NCBI RefSeq assembly: GCF_006539145.1
Contig: NZ_BJML01000010.1
Span: forward strand, 1-64,000
Reading direction: 5' to 3'
Source of the DNA: Microbacterium testaceum
Lineage (GTDB): Bacteria; Actinomycetota; Actinomycetes; Actinomycetales; Microbacteriaceae
Length of the DNA: 64,000 nucleotides
The translations under genes were made by a program, and so were the position numbers. Shown here in pieces: positions 1-8,066 of the stretch. Positions within the stretch are counted from its first letter, which is position 1. Each line of letters opens with the position of its first letter. Under the pieces are notes generated by a model. It was not told the DNA's origin. It saw only the letters and a program-made list of their open reading frames with translations, and made no database searches.

Positions 1-32
1 CGTGCGGGGCCGGTGGGTACCGACCCCGCACG
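1..32 (-). terminator. Hairpin downstream of the sugar-binding lipoprotein gene
   Basis: The arms at 1-13 and 20-32 pair at 12 of 13 positions around a short loop. It lies about 80 bases past the stop of the minus-strand binding-protein gene. There is no clear U tract, which is common for actinobacterial terminators. The left edge may be cut by the window. Confidence 0.5.
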
Positions 33-110
33 CCGGGGAGGATGGTCCGTCGATGCCGGGGCGATCGGACGGGGTGCCGTCGAGGGGAGTCGACGACGGA
101 TCCGTGCGGA

Positions 111-1094
111 TCAGTAGGGACGGCTGTCCAGGACCTTCTTGGCCTGCTCCTGGTCGAACGCCTGGTCCTCGACGATGTAGCTCTTGTCGACGGACTCGCC
201 GGCCACGACCTTCTTGACGACCTCGGCGGTCTTCTCACCGAGGAGCGGGTTGCACTCGACGATGTAGTTGAACTCGCCGTTCGAGAGGGCGGTCATGCCG
301 TCCTTCACCGCGTCGATCGTGACGATCTTGATGTCGGTGCCGGGCTTGAGGCCCGCCGCCTTGATCGCCTCGAGAGCGCCGAGGCCCATGTCGTCGTTGT
401 GGGCGAAGAGCAGGTTGATCTGCGAGCCGTACTTCTGCAGGAAGCCCTCCATGACGGTCTTGCCGTCGGCGCGGGTGAAGTTACCGGTCTGCGAGTCGAG
501 GACCTTGATGTCGGTTCCCTTGATCGCGTCGTTGAAGCCGGTGGCGCGGTCGGTCGCGGCGGACGAACCCGTGGTGCCCTCGAGAACGACGAGGTTGGTG
601 GGCGTCTTGCCGAAGTTGTCGGCGACCCATGTGCCCGCGGTCTCGCCCTCCTTCTTGAAGTCGAGGCCGATCCAGCTGGCGTAGAGGTCCTTGGATGCCG
701 AGACCGTGCGGTCTTCGAGGATGACGGGGATGTTGGCGTCCTTGGCTTCCTTGAGGACGTCGTCCCAGCCGTCGCTCACGATGGGGGCGAGCACGATGGC
801 GTCGACACCCTGGTTGATGAAGCTGCGGACCGCGGCGATCTGCGCCTCGGGCTTGTTGTCGGCCGCGTTGAAGACGAGGTTGAAGCCGTTGGCCTCGCTG
901 AACGCCTCTTTCATCGACTCGGTGTTGGCGCTGCGCCATCCGCTCTCGGAGCCGGTCTGGGCGAAGCCGACCGTGATCTTGTCGCCGCTGCCGCCACCGG
1001 CGTTTCCGCCGCCGCCCGCACCGGCGCAGCCGGTGGCCGTGAACGCGATCGCTCCGACGAGCGCGATGCCCGCGATGATCTTGTTCGCCTTCAT
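111..1094 (-). CDS. Sugar ABC transporter substrate-binding lipoprotein (ribose/galactofuranose type)
   Basis: This 327-residue protein is an extracellular receptor that delivers a sugar to an ABC importer. It has a lipoprotein signal ending in a TGC lipobox near residue 23, a Gly/Ser linker, then a periplasmic-binding-protein type 1 fold of the ribose/YtfQ family: ITVGFAQTGSESGWR start, the GVDAIVLAPIVSDGWDD segment and the LLFAHNDDMGLGALEAI segment. The ATG at 1094 follows a strong AGGAGG Shine-Dalgarno box (1101-1107). No permease or ATPase gene is visible; they probably lie beyond the left edge, downstream on the minus strand. A LacI-type operator overlaps its promoter. The ligand cannot be read from the sequence; YtfQ-like similarity suggests a furanose or a ribose-type sugar. 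Confidence 0.9.
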   Translation of the reverse strand: MKANKIIAGIALVGAIAFTATGCAGAGGGGNAGGGSGDKITVGFAQTGSESGWRSANTESMKEAFSEANGFNLVFNAADNKPEAQIAAVRSFINQGVDAIVLAPIVSDGWDDVLKEAKDANIPVILEDRTVSASKDLYASWIGLDFKKEGETAGTWVADNFGKTPTNLVVLEGTTGSSAATDRATGFNDAIKGTDIKVLDSQTGNFTRADGKTVMEGFLQKYGSQINLLFAHNDDMGLGALEAIKAAGLKPGTDIKIVTIDAVKDGMTALSNGEFNYIVECNPLLGEKTAEVVKKVVAGESVDKSYIVEDQAFDQEQAKKVLDSRPY

Positions 1095-1166
1095 GATGAA
1101 ACCTCCTCGTTTCGCCGGCTCCGATGCCGGTCATGTGATGCAGCCCCTCGGGTGAGCCGTGTGTGA

Positions 1167-1197
1167 ATGTTAGCGCTCACAGAACGTCTTGTGTCAA
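1167..1197 (-). promoter_or_regulatory. Promoter with LacI-family operator for the binding-protein gene
   Basis: On the minus strand a TTGACA box (1192-1197) and a TAACAT box (1167-1172) stand 19 bases apart. The near-perfect 14-base palindrome TGTTAGCGCTCACA (1168-1181) overlaps the -10 box. It has the TGTKAGCGCTMACA form of LacI-family operators, so repression by occluding polymerase is expected. No cognate regulator is adjacent here. Confidence 0.6.
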
Positions 1198-1341
1198 GGA
1201 ATTCGGCGTTACAGATGATCACGGATTGATAAATGTGAAGCCTCACACGACAGCCGGGGTCGATCGCGTGATCGCCGGGAGCGTTTCGCCGTGTTGCGTC
1301 CGGAGGGCCTATCCCCCGCGGGAGCGCCTACGGTCGTAGTC

Positions 1342-1905
1342 ATGACTTCGCTTCCGCACAGCGCCCCCGAGGGCACTCCCGCCATCGGCACCTCGGTCTC
1401 GGCGGACGACTTCAAGAGAGCCTTCCGCGGCCACCCCGGCGGCATCGCCGTCATCACCGCGTACGGAGAGAACGGCCCCGTCGCGCTCACCGCCTCGTCG
1501 GTGTCGTCGGTGAGCGCCGACCCGCCTCTGCTGATCTTCTCGGTGTCGGCCCTGTCGTCGGCGACGCCGACGATCATCGCCGCCGATACGATCGTGGTGC
1601 ACCTGCTCGACGCCGATGACATCTCGCTCGCCCGCGCCGGAGCCACCAGCGGACTCGACCGCTTCGCCGACACCACCACCTGGTCGCGCCTGTCCACCGG
1701 GGAGCCCGTCTACCACGGCGTGCGCGCGTGGCTGCGGTGCAAGGTCGTCAGCCGCATGGATGCCGGTGGCTCCACCGTCATCGCCGCTCAGGCCCTGCAG
1801 GTCGACGTCGAGCGCGACCTCGAACCCGGGGAATCCGGCGCCGCGCTGGTGTACCACAACCGTGCGTGGCACCGCCTCGGCGAGCACTCGCGCCTCGACG
1901 ACTGA
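1342..1905 (+). CDS. Flavin reductase domain protein
   Basis: This 187-residue protein belongs to the flavin reductase (FMN-binding split barrel) family. Such enzymes reduce FMN/FAD with NAD(P)H, often for a partner monooxygenase. Family features are the FKRAFRGHPGGIAVITA opening, the LTASSVSSVSADPPLLIFSV flavin-binding segment and the late YHNRAWHRL segment. The start at ATG 1342 is chosen because a TACGGT -10-like box (1329-1334) ends 7 bases before it and no good Shine-Dalgarno box is present, so the mRNA is probably leaderless. It is divergent from the sugar-binding protein, and no monooxygenase partner lies next to it. An upstream GTG/TTG start at 1291 would add 17 residues with no family support. 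Confidence 0.85.
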   Translation: MTSLPHSAPEGTPAIGTSVSADDFKRAFRGHPGGIAVITAYGENGPVALTASSVSSVSADPPLLIFSVSALSSATPTIIAADTIVVHLLDADDISLARAGATSGLDRFADTTTWSRLSTGEPVYHGVRAWLRCKVVSRMDAGGSTVIAAQALQVDVERDLEPGESGAALVYHNRAWHRLGEHSRLDD

Positions 1906-1986
1906 CGCCCGCCGGCGCGTACGGCGCCGGGAAGGGAACTCAAGGCCGAACCGGGCGAGAGCTGCTCCACCGCCCGTGGGTGAGCG

Positions 1987-2874
1987 TCAGTGCGCGGCTG
2001 CGCCGCGTCGCGTCAGTCGCGAGATACCGGTCACGACGCCCACGATGAGGAGCCCCAGGATCAGCCCGAAGACGGCCGACATCGCGGTCTCGACGATCCA
2101 GACCACCACCGGGCCTGCGGCCTCGATCGCGTGCGTGACGAGATGGACCACGTCGTAGGGCCCCGACCACAGCGTCTCGGCGAGGTTCTGCAGCACGAGG
2201 TGCCCACCGACCCACAACATCGCGACGGTGCCGATCACGCTGATCACGCGGAAGACCGCGGGCATGGATGCCACGACCCGGGCGCCGAAGCGGCGGACGC
2301 CTCGCGACTCGCTCTTCATGAACCGCAGGCCGATGTCGTCGATCTTCACCAGCAGCGCGACCGCACCGTAGACGACCACCGTCATGGCCAGGCCGATGAC
2401 GAGCAGGGCCCCCAGCGTCATCCAGATGCTGAAGTCGGGGTCGAGGCTCGACAGGGCGATGAGCATGATCTCGGTGCTGAGGATGAGGTCGGTGCGGACG
2501 GCCCCGAGGACGAGCTTCTTCTCGTCGCGCGGCTCGTCGGCGTCGTGCTCGCCGTGACTCACGCCGAACCACTCGAGCACCTTCTCGGCGCCCTCGAAGC
2601 AGAGGAACCCGCCGCCGATGATGAGCAGATACGGCAGCACCCACGGCGCGAAAGCCGTGAGCAGGAGCGCGATCGGGATGATGATCACGTACTTGTTGAT
2701 GATGCTGCCGAGCGCGATCTTCCAGACCACGGGCAGCTCTCGCGCGGGGGTGAGCCCCTGCACGTACTGCGGAGTCACGGCGGCGTCGTCGATCACGACG
2801 CCGGCCGTCTTCGCGCTCGCGCGCATGGCGGCGCTGAGGATGTCATCGACGACGGCGAGCAGACCGACCGACAT
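1987..2874 (-). CDS. DUF808 (YedI-like) membrane protein
   Basis: This 295-residue protein matches the DUF808/YedI family of unknown function. It begins with MSVGLLAVVDDIL, a conserved family start, followed by KTAGVVIDDAAVTPQYVQG. Several hydrophobic spans follow: about 55-90 (VIIIPIALLLTAF and LPYLLIIGGGFLCFEG), about 150-175, 205-230 and a last one near 265-285. The C-terminus is basic. A GGGAG box 7 bases upstream supports the ATG at 2874. It is convergent with the flavin reductase gene; an imperfect GC-rich inverted repeat near 1909-1931 lies in the 81-base gap. No function can be given beyond an integral membrane protein. Confidence 0.85.
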   Translation of the reverse strand: MSVGLLAVVDDILSAAMRASAKTAGVVIDDAAVTPQYVQGLTPARELPVVWKIALGSIINKYVIIIPIALLLTAFAPWVLPYLLIIGGGFLCFEGAEKVLEWFGVSHGEHDADEPRDEKKLVLGAVRTDLILSTEIMLIALSSLDPDFSIWMTLGALLVIGLAMTVVVYGAVALLVKIDDIGLRFMKSESRGVRRFGARVVASMPAVFRVISVIGTVAMLWVGGHLVLQNLAETLWSGPYDVVHLVTHAIEAAGPVVVWIVETAMSAVFGLILGLLIVGVVTGISRLTRRGAAAH

Positions 2875-3125
2875 GCGCTTCTCCCGAGGGTGCGAGGGGC
2901 ACGGCGCATGCGCACCGCAGGCACGACCCTATCGGGCCGGGGCGCCGCCTCGACGGGGGTGGCATGGCGGCGCGCACGGTAACTTCGCGCGCGGAGGAGA
3001 ACGTGCGCTCGGAGGACATTCCACGGCGCCAGGTCCTCCCCTCGCCGATTCTCCTCCCGTCCAGGCGCTGTGTTCCGCGCACGCCCGAAGTTAGGGTGAG
3101 GCCAACACGAGCAGCAGGGGGTCGT

Positions 3126-3716
3126 ATGTCGTTCATCACGCGAGGGTTCTCGGGCCGGCGACGGGAGCGCGATCCGCGGCTCCCGCCCGGGCAGACGCTC
3201 GTCGGCGACTGGCCTGTGCTCTCGGCCGGCCCGACCCCCGTCGTCGCCGACGAGACGTGGGAGTTCGCAATCGGCACCGAGAACGGCGTGCATCGCTGGA
3301 CACGAGCCGAACTCGAGGCGCTCGGGGTAGAGGACGTCACCGTCGACATCCACTGCGTCACGCACTGGACCAAGCTCGACATGCCGTGGCGTGGGGTCTC
3401 GCTCGACCGTCTCTTCGCCGAGGTCGAGACCTCGCACCGCTACGCGATGGTGCATTCCTTCGGCGGCTACACGACGAACATCGCGCTCGACGACCTGCGC
3501 GGCGGCAAGAGCTGGATCGCCTTCGAAGCCGACGGGGCACCCCTCACCCCCGAGCACGGGGGACCCGCGCGGTTGCTCGTGCCCCACCTGTATTTCTGGA
3601 AGAGCGCGAAGTGGGTGCAGGGGCTCGTCACCATGCCGAGCGACAAACCCGGATTCTGGGAGCAGAACGGGTATCACCCGCACGGCGACCCGTGGCGGGA
3701 AGAGCGCTACGGGTGA
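3126..3716 (+). CDS. Sulfite oxidase-like molybdopterin oxidoreductase
   Basis: This 196-residue protein matches the compact cytosolic sulfite-oxidase-like family (YuiH type) that binds molybdopterin. The likely molybdenum-ligating cysteine is in the DIHCVTHWTKLD segment, followed by the WRGVSLDRLF and HSFGGYTTNI segments. Near the C-terminus GGPARLLVPHLYFWKSAKW is the usual family signature. No signal peptide is seen, so it is probably cytoplasmic. The ATG at 3126 has a G-rich box (3117-3122) just upstream. It overlaps the next gene by 4 bases (GTGA), which encodes an FAD/NAD(P)H reductase, so the pair probably forms one redox unit. The substrate is unknown. Confidence 0.85.
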   Translation: MSFITRGFSGRRRERDPRLPPGQTLVGDWPVLSAGPTPVVADETWEFAIGTENGVHRWTRAELEALGVEDVTVDIHCVTHWTKLDMPWRGVSLDRLFAEVETSHRYAMVHSFGGYTTNIALDDLRGGKSWIAFEADGAPLTPEHGGPARLLVPHLYFWKSAKWVQGLVTMPSDKPGFWEQNGYHPHGDPWREERYG

Positions 3717-4444
3717 CCCGCCGCTCCCCCGCCTGGCACGTCGCAACCGTCGTCGAGTCGCGCCCCGAGACCACGACGGCGCGCCGCATCGAGCTCGAGG
3801 TGCCCACCTGGCCCGGCAATGACGCGGGCGCTCACGTCGATGTCCGCCTCACGGCGCCAGACGGCTATCAGGCGTCGCGGTCGTACTCGCTCGCCTCGTC
3901 GGGCGCGGGCACGCGGCTCGTGCTCGCCGTCGACGAGGTGCCCGAGGGAGAAGTGTCGCCCTTCCTCGTGCACGACCTCCGCGCGGGAGACCAGATCGAG
4001 GTTCACGGACCCCTCGGAGCGTTCTTCATCTGGCATCCCTCCGACGATCCCTCGCCCGTGCAACTGATCGCCGGAGGCTCGGGCGTCGTGCCCCTCTTCG
4101 CCATGGCGTCGGCTCACGCCGCGAGCGATGACCCCGCGCCGTTCCGCCTGCTGTACTCGGTTCGCTCTCCGCAGGATGTCTTCTTCGCCGACGAGGTGTC
4201 CGCCCTCGCCGACGATCGCTTCCGTCTCGACACCGTCTACACCCGCCGCACCCCGCCCGCGTGGCCAGAGCCGCCCGGTCGCTTGACCCCTGAACGCCTG
4301 CGGAACGCCGTGTTCTCGCCGCTCGAGCGCCCGCGCATCTACGTGTGCGGCCCCACCCCCTTCGTCGAGGCCGTTGCGGGATGGCTCGTCGACGCCGGGC
4401 ACGACCCCGTCCGTGTGAGGACTGAGCGGTTCGGCGGCGCTTGA
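3713..4444 (+). CDS. FAD-binding ferredoxin-reductase-type oxidoreductase
   Basis: This 243-residue protein has the layout of ferredoxin-NADP reductase-like enzymes without an iron-sulfur domain. The FAD-binding RSYSLAS motif is near residue 55. The nucleotide-binding segment LIAGGSGVVPLFAM lies near 115, and the C-terminal YVCGPTPFVEAVAGWL near 205. It would pass electrons from NAD(P)H to a partner. The GTG at 3713 is chosen because it overlaps the stop of the molybdopterin protein (GTGA) and begins the recognisable domain. The order molybdoenzyme then reductase is common in actinobacteria and suggests the reductase serves its neighbour. Confidence 0.85.
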   Translation: MTRRSPAWHVATVVESRPETTTARRIELEVPTWPGNDAGAHVDVRLTAPDGYQASRSYSLASSGAGTRLVLAVDEVPEGEVSPFLVHDLRAGDQIEVHGPLGAFFIWHPSDDPSPVQLIAGGSGVVPLFAMASAHAASDDPAPFRLLYSVRSPQDVFFADEVSALADDRFRLDTVYTRRTPPAWPEPPGRLTPERLRNAVFSPLERPRIYVCGPTPFVEAVAGWLVDAGHDPVRVRTERFGGA

Positions 4445-4498
4445 CGACTCCGCGCGACGGCGATGCCCCGAGCGGTCCGTTCGTCGAGCTTTCTTGGG

Positions 4499-4520
4499 GT
4501 GGGATGCCACGGCATCCCAC
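4499..4520 (+). terminator. 22-base inverted repeat after the reductase gene
   Basis: The 10-base arms 4499-4508 and 4511-4520 are perfect complements separated by 2 bases. The repeat lies 55 bases past the stop of the reductase gene and may end its transcript. The two-base gap makes a tight loop, so some pairs would open. Confidence 0.4.
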
Positions 4521-4611
4521 GTCTCATGCTCCCGACGCGGGCCCGCGGAAGGCGTGGCCGCGGTCGTCGTGTTCGCGAGCCCGAGGAGACCGGCAGCGGC
4601 CCGGGCATCAC

Positions 4612-4639
4612 AAAAGGCCCCGGCGAACCGGGGCTTTTT
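4612..4639 (-). terminator. Terminator of tRNA-Ser(GCU), possibly bidirectional
   Basis: A GCCCCGG/CCGGGGC stem with a short loop is flanked by A-runs on one side and T-runs on the other. On the minus strand the stem is followed by CCTTTT and starts 3 bases after the tRNA 3' end. On the plus strand it ends with TTTTT, so it could also stop transcripts from the reductase gene. Confidence 0.8.
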
Positions 4640-4642
4640 CTG

Positions 4643-4731
4643 CGGAGACGGAGGGATTTGAACCCTCGGTCCCCTTACGGGGACTCCACCTTAGCAGGGT
4701 GGTGCACTAGGCCTGACTATGCGACGTCTCC
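4643..4731 (-). tRNA. tRNA-Ser (anticodon GCU)
   Basis: The acceptor strands GGAGACG and CGTCTCC pair, and the discriminator is G. The anticodon loop CTGCTAA gives GCU. A long variable arm (GTCCCCGTAAGGGGAC) is typical of class II serine tRNA, and the GGTTCAAATCC T-arm is present. The length is 89 bases; CCA is not encoded. Confidence 0.95.
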
Positions 4732-4826
4732 AGGTGATCGACGCCCTGCGGCGCGAACACACCGGTCCATACTAACCGGATGCCGCCCGGCATTCGAACC
4801 ACGTTCGGCATGCCGGGCGGCGAGGC

Positions 4827-6116
4827 TCAACCGCGGACGTTTCCATTCGAGCAGGTCGCTTGCGCGGCGGTCTGCCCGGCGATGCCGCTCGGCAGCTGGA
4901 TCGCGTCCGACGTGGGCGCGGGCGAGGCCTGAGCGGTCTCGGTCGGCGCCGGGCTGGCGGTGTTGACCGGGGCGGGCGTCTGGGTGGGAGCGGGCGTCGC
5001 GTTCGCATCGACGACCACACCGTTCCCGTCGCTGAGGTTGCCCGACAGCTCGAGGGGCTGGTTCGCCGCGAGGGCGGCCCACAGCGTGTCGGCGTCAGTG
5101 CGGTCGGGCACGACGCGGTTGGGGTTGGAGGGGTCGGTGTAGGTCGGGTACTGGATGAAGACGATCTCGTTGAACGGCACGTCCTTGACCGCGGACGCGA
5201 TCTGCACGAGCGTCAGCGGGTTCGTCAGCGACGTCGAGGGGTCGACGTTGCGCAGCGCCGTCGAGGCGAGCTTGTAGAGCGTCGCCGGGTTCGACAGCAC
5301 GTCCTGGCTCTTCAGCTTGTTCGCCAGTCGCGACATGTACTGCTGCTGGTTGGAGATGCGACCCAGGTCGCCGCCGTCGCCGACACCGTGACGGGTGCGG
5401 AGGAACTGCAGGGCGTCCAGACCCTGTACCGTGCGCATGCCGGCGGGCCAGTCGATGCCGGTGTAGCGATCCTTGATTCCGTTGGCGATGCAGACGTCGA
5501 CGCCGCCGATCGCGTCGGTGATGTTGATGACGCCGCCGAAGCTGACCTTCGCGGCGAAGGGGATCTCGAGGCCGCTCAGCTCCGAGATGGTCTGCACGAC
5601 GCACGAGAGGCCGCCATACGAGAACGCGGAGTTGATCTGTTGCTTGCTCATCGCGGATGTCTCGTTGCCGTCCTTGTCGGTGCACGAGGGGATCGGCACC
5701 ATGAGGTCGCGCGGGAACGAGATGACGGTGACCCGGCGAGGAGCATCGGAGATGTGCACCAGCATGTTGACGTCGTTGAGGCTGCCCTCGGAGTCGGCGC
5801 CCGTGCAGCGATCGCCGAAGAGCTGGGCGAAGCTCGGCTCGCACTCGTCGGTGCCGACGAGGAGCATGTTCACGCCGCCCTTGAGCTCACCGAGGTCGGG
5901 CGGGACGGCCGGCTGACCCTTCAGCTCGACGGCGTCGGCGGTGAAGCTCTGGGTGAGATCGACCGCCGCGTAGGCCAGGACAGCACCGCCCGAGACCAGG
6001 AGGACGGCGAGAGCGATCGCAACGCCGCGGAACAACTGCGCGAGGGGGCCCGGCGAGGTGAGTCGCCCGTGGCGCGCGACGGTTCGCTGACCGCGCGGGG
6101 TGGAGGTCTTGCTCAC
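4827..6116 (-). CDS. LytR-CpsA-Psr (LCP) family cell-wall ligase
   Basis: This 429-residue protein belongs to the LCP family, whose members attach polyprenyl-pyrophosphate-linked glycopolymers to peptidoglycan outside the membrane. One transmembrane segment (about 28-50) precedes the LCP domain. Family motifs are NMLLVGTDE, the acidic SEGSLNDVNMLVHI segment, SFPRDLMVPIP with the lipid-phosphate-binding Arg, and LQFLRTRHGVGDGGDLGRIS with further Arg residues. The C-terminal tail after about residue 370 is rich in Ala, Pro and Thr and may reach into the wall. The start is GTG at 6116, preceded by AAAGGA with good spacing. It stands alone, next to tRNA-Ser(GCU). Confidence 0.92.
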   Translation of the reverse strand: MSKTSTPRGQRTVARHGRLTSPGPLAQLFRGVAIALAVLLVSGGAVLAYAAVDLTQSFTADAVELKGQPAVPPDLGELKGGVNMLLVGTDECEPSFAQLFGDRCTGADSEGSLNDVNMLVHISDAPRRVTVISFPRDLMVPIPSCTDKDGNETSAMSKQQINSAFSYGGLSCVVQTISELSGLEIPFAAKVSFGGVINITDAIGGVDVCIANGIKDRYTGIDWPAGMRTVQGLDALQFLRTRHGVGDGGDLGRISNQQQYMSRLANKLKSQDVLSNPATLYKLASTALRNVDPSTSLTNPLTLVQIASAVKDVPFNEIVFIQYPTYTDPSNPNRVVPDRTDADTLWAALAANQPLELSGNLSDGNGVVVDANATPAPTQTPAPVNTASPAPTETAQASPAPTSDAIQLPSGIAGQTAAQATCSNGNVRG

Positions 6117-6347
6117 TCGTGTCCTTTCGAGACGGATGCCACCGGCCCGGCAGCACGTCGACCTCGACGAATCGGCGAGAGGTCGGGGTAATACTAGGGA
6201 CCGCGATCTGTGAATGCCGTGAGGATCGGGCGTTTCGCCGGGGGCGGGGTGCGGGACGCGTCCCGACGGTGCGTGATCGAGACGACCCGGGTCGACGAGT
6301 CGCGCGGCGTGGGCCCAACGACGTTCTCATCCCGCTCAGCCGGCCAT

Positions 6348-6386
6348 AACGACGAAGCGGACCCCTGCGGGGCCCGCTTCGTCGTT
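6348..6386. terminator. Strong orphan hairpin between divergent genes
   Basis: The arms 6348-6365 and 6369-6386 pair at 17 of 18 positions with a 3-base loop. It has the form of a transcription terminator. Yet the genes on both sides point away from it, so it terminates nothing in the present arrangement. It might be the displaced terminator of tRNA-Ser(UGA), which lacks one next to its 3' end. Confidence 0.6.
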
Positions 6387-6535
6387 GCGGAACCTGCGCG
6401 ATGGCTTTCGAACCCCTCCTGGGAGACGCAGCGGCTGCTCAAGTGGATCGAAACCCGACGATGACCGAGCGACTTCGAACGCCTGATCAGTGAAGACAAA
6501 CCCGGGGCACCAAGCTGGCCACCCCCTACGTTGTT

Positions 6536-6569
6536 GAATCAGCGACGTTCTCGAATCAGCCCCGTTCTC
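6536..6569. repeat. Two tandem 17-base repeats upstream of the first island gene
   Basis: Two adjacent 17-base units, 6536-6552 and 6553-6569, share the form GAATCAGCxxCGTTCTC and differ at only 2 positions. They end 23 bases before the TATGCT box of the gene starting at 6605. They could be an operator or activator site, or simply a short duplication. Confidence 0.5.
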
Positions 6570-6604
6570 GACGAGGCGTGGGAAGGGCCCACTATGCTCA
6601 CGCC

Positions 6605-7120
6605 ATGACAGCCCGAATCAATGAGCACGGCTGGACTCCGCTGGACGGTGCCCTACCCGAGACCCTCGACGCAGACAAGATCTATGTCATCCCCACCCGC
6701 GCCGCTGGCCAGACCGCGGAAGGAGCGAAGCCGGAGCTCTACTACACGGACAACGTCAGATATCTCCCGAAGGCTGCTCGAGCCCAGGGCCTGCCATTGG
6801 AGTTCTCGCAGCCTGAGGGCGAGCGGCACTACTTGCAAGAGTTCAGTATCGACCCTGAGATGTGGTCGCTGGGACTGGCGATGCTGACGATTGCCAGCGA
6901 CTGGCTCATTCTGGCCGTGAGTCTGTTCATTTCTCAGCGAGCAGACAATCAGGGTTGGACAAACGAGGAGGCGCATGAATTGCCGTTGCGGGTCTACGTC
7001 GCCGAGACCGAGACGGGGCGCGACATCGAGCTCGAAGGCAGCGGTACCGATGTGATCGAGGCTCTCAAGGTGCTGCAGGCCGAAGCCAAGAAGCGTGAAC
7101 AGGGCGAATCGCGTGACTGA
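6605..7120 (+). CDS. Hypothetical protein, first gene of the accessory island
   Basis: I do not recognise this 171-residue protein. It is mildly acidic, with a mixed alpha/beta look. A hydrophobic stretch at about 88-108 (MWSLGLAMLTIASDWLILAVSLFI) could be a single membrane helix or a buried core helix. The C-terminal part reads like a beta-strand pair (LPLRVYVAETETGRDIELEGSG) followed by a charged helix. The start at ATG 6605 is supported by TATGCT (6593-6598) 6 bases upstream, so the transcript is probably leaderless. It overlaps the next gene by 8 bases at GTGACTGA, so the two are very likely co-expressed. Codon use is less GC-biased than in the flanking genes, which fits horizontal transfer. 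Confidence 0.75.
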   Translation: MTARINEHGWTPLDGALPETLDADKIYVIPTRAAGQTAEGAKPELYYTDNVRYLPKAARAQGLPLEFSQPEGERHYLQEFSIDPEMWSLGLAMLTIASDWLILAVSLFISQRADNQGWTNEEAHELPLRVYVAETETGRDIELEGSGTDVIEALKVLQAEAKKREQGESRD

Positions 7121-8066
7121 CCGCAGAGGGCAGCAGTTCAAGATGCTCATTCTGCAATGGGGACCGATTCCGCCCTCGGGCGGCCCCCACCGCGATCGGT
7201 ACCTCGATCATTTCGGTCGGGCGTCGCTGCAGACTGCGGAGGACGAGTACGACGAAGTGATGAGGCTTCTCGGTACCGACGCGGCACACATTCCAGCACT
7301 CGACTTCGACCTGGTTGAGAACGACGACCGTGCACGACGCGCTACCCAGCGCCAGAAACGCGCCGAGTGGCTCGCGTTCCAATCCACCATTCACACTAAA
7401 CTGCTCGATGAGATTGAGCCGCACATTCGGAAATCAGTCTCTGCTGCGATGGATGCGCTGAACTATCTCGAGGACCACCCGCTCCGCGAGGCCGCTCACG
7501 GAGCGATTCACCGCGCGGCGTTTGTGAAGCGCGGGCTTTTCGGCTGCCCGATTACCTATCGCGACGACGGGGATTACTGGACGGATTGCCCCATCAACAT
7601 CTCCCACCTAAGGATGGGAGTCTCAGCCGGACTCGTGAGCGACTTCGAGTGCTCCATCTGCGGCAAGCTGGTCGAAGACTGCGACCATGAGATGCGTCAG
7701 TACTACCCGAAGGTCGCGGAACGCGACGGTGAAGGCAAGTGCACCATCTGCAACGAGACAGAGTGCGACCACCGCGCCGGTGAGACCGTCCTGGTCGAGG
7801 CATGGGCGAGCGCTCGTAACGTCAAGGCAAACGAAGTGTCTATGGTTGCACGCCCTCGCTACCCGCTCGCAAGAATGGTCGAGAAGTCATTTGACCTAGG
7901 GCGGGCCGGCGAAGATCCACGAGTTCGCGACGCCGCAAGGCGAGGCGTGCTTAACTGCGACGGAGACCTCGGTCCCTGCAAAGGATTTAATGAGATGTCC
8001 GACTGGGACGTGAAGAGCGCGTCGTCCTCTGATGAGGACGAGGCGCAGGAGATCGACTTGTTCTAG
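7113..8066 (+). CDS. Hypothetical protein with tandem Cys/His (zinc-like) clusters
   Basis: I do not recognise this protein as a known family (317 residues from GTG 7113; a GTG at 7095 would add 6). The first half is helical and charged. After about residue 150 three cysteine clusters follow: CPITYRDDGDYWTDCPINIS, then CSICGKLVEDCDHEM, then CTICNETECDHRAGE. The last two repeat the pattern C-x-I-C, spacer, C-D-H and look like two copies of a small zinc-binding knuckle about 40 residues apart. The last residues are acidic. It is coupled to the preceding gene through GTGACTGA. The arrangement suggests a metal-binding protein that contacts nucleic acid or protein, but this is inference only. Confidence 0.75.
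   Translation: MTDRRGQQFKMLILQWGPIPPSGGPHRDRYLDHFGRASLQTAEDEYDEVMRLLGTDAAHIPALDFDLVENDDRARRATQRQKRAEWLAFQSTIHTKLLDEIEPHIRKSVSAAMDALNYLEDHPLREAAHGAIHRAAFVKRGLFGCPITYRDDGDYWTDCPINISHLRMGVSAGLVSDFECSICGKLVEDCDHEMRQYYPKVAERDGEGKCTICNETECDHRAGETVLVEAWASARNVKANEVSMVARPRYPLARMVEKSFDLGRAGEDPRVRDAARRGVLNCDGDLGPCKGFNEMSDWDVKSASSSDEDEAQEIDLF

Larger units (their letters stand above)
6117..6604. other. 488-base gap at the left edge of the accessory island
   Basis: No convincing gene is present. An open frame at 6210-6464 (84 residues) has no recognised similarity, no start signal and a strong hairpin inside it. The gap holds that hairpin (6348-6386), a two-copy direct repeat (6536-6569) and the TATGCT promoter box (6593-6598) of the next gene. 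Confidence 0.5.

Noticed and set aside
42..1166. Long plus-strand frame opposite the sugar-binding protein gene
   Set aside because: It is the high-GC shadow of the minus-strand gene; composition is Val/Asp/Arg repeats without a domain.
6400..6440. A TTCGAACCCC stretch near the left edge of the island as a possible attachment-site copy of a tRNA-Ser 3' end
   Set aside because: Only about nine bases of a general T-arm motif match, with no acceptor stem; not enough for an att site.
6210..6464. 84-residue open frame before the island
   Set aside because: No start signal, no known motif, and it spans a strong terminator-like hairpin.
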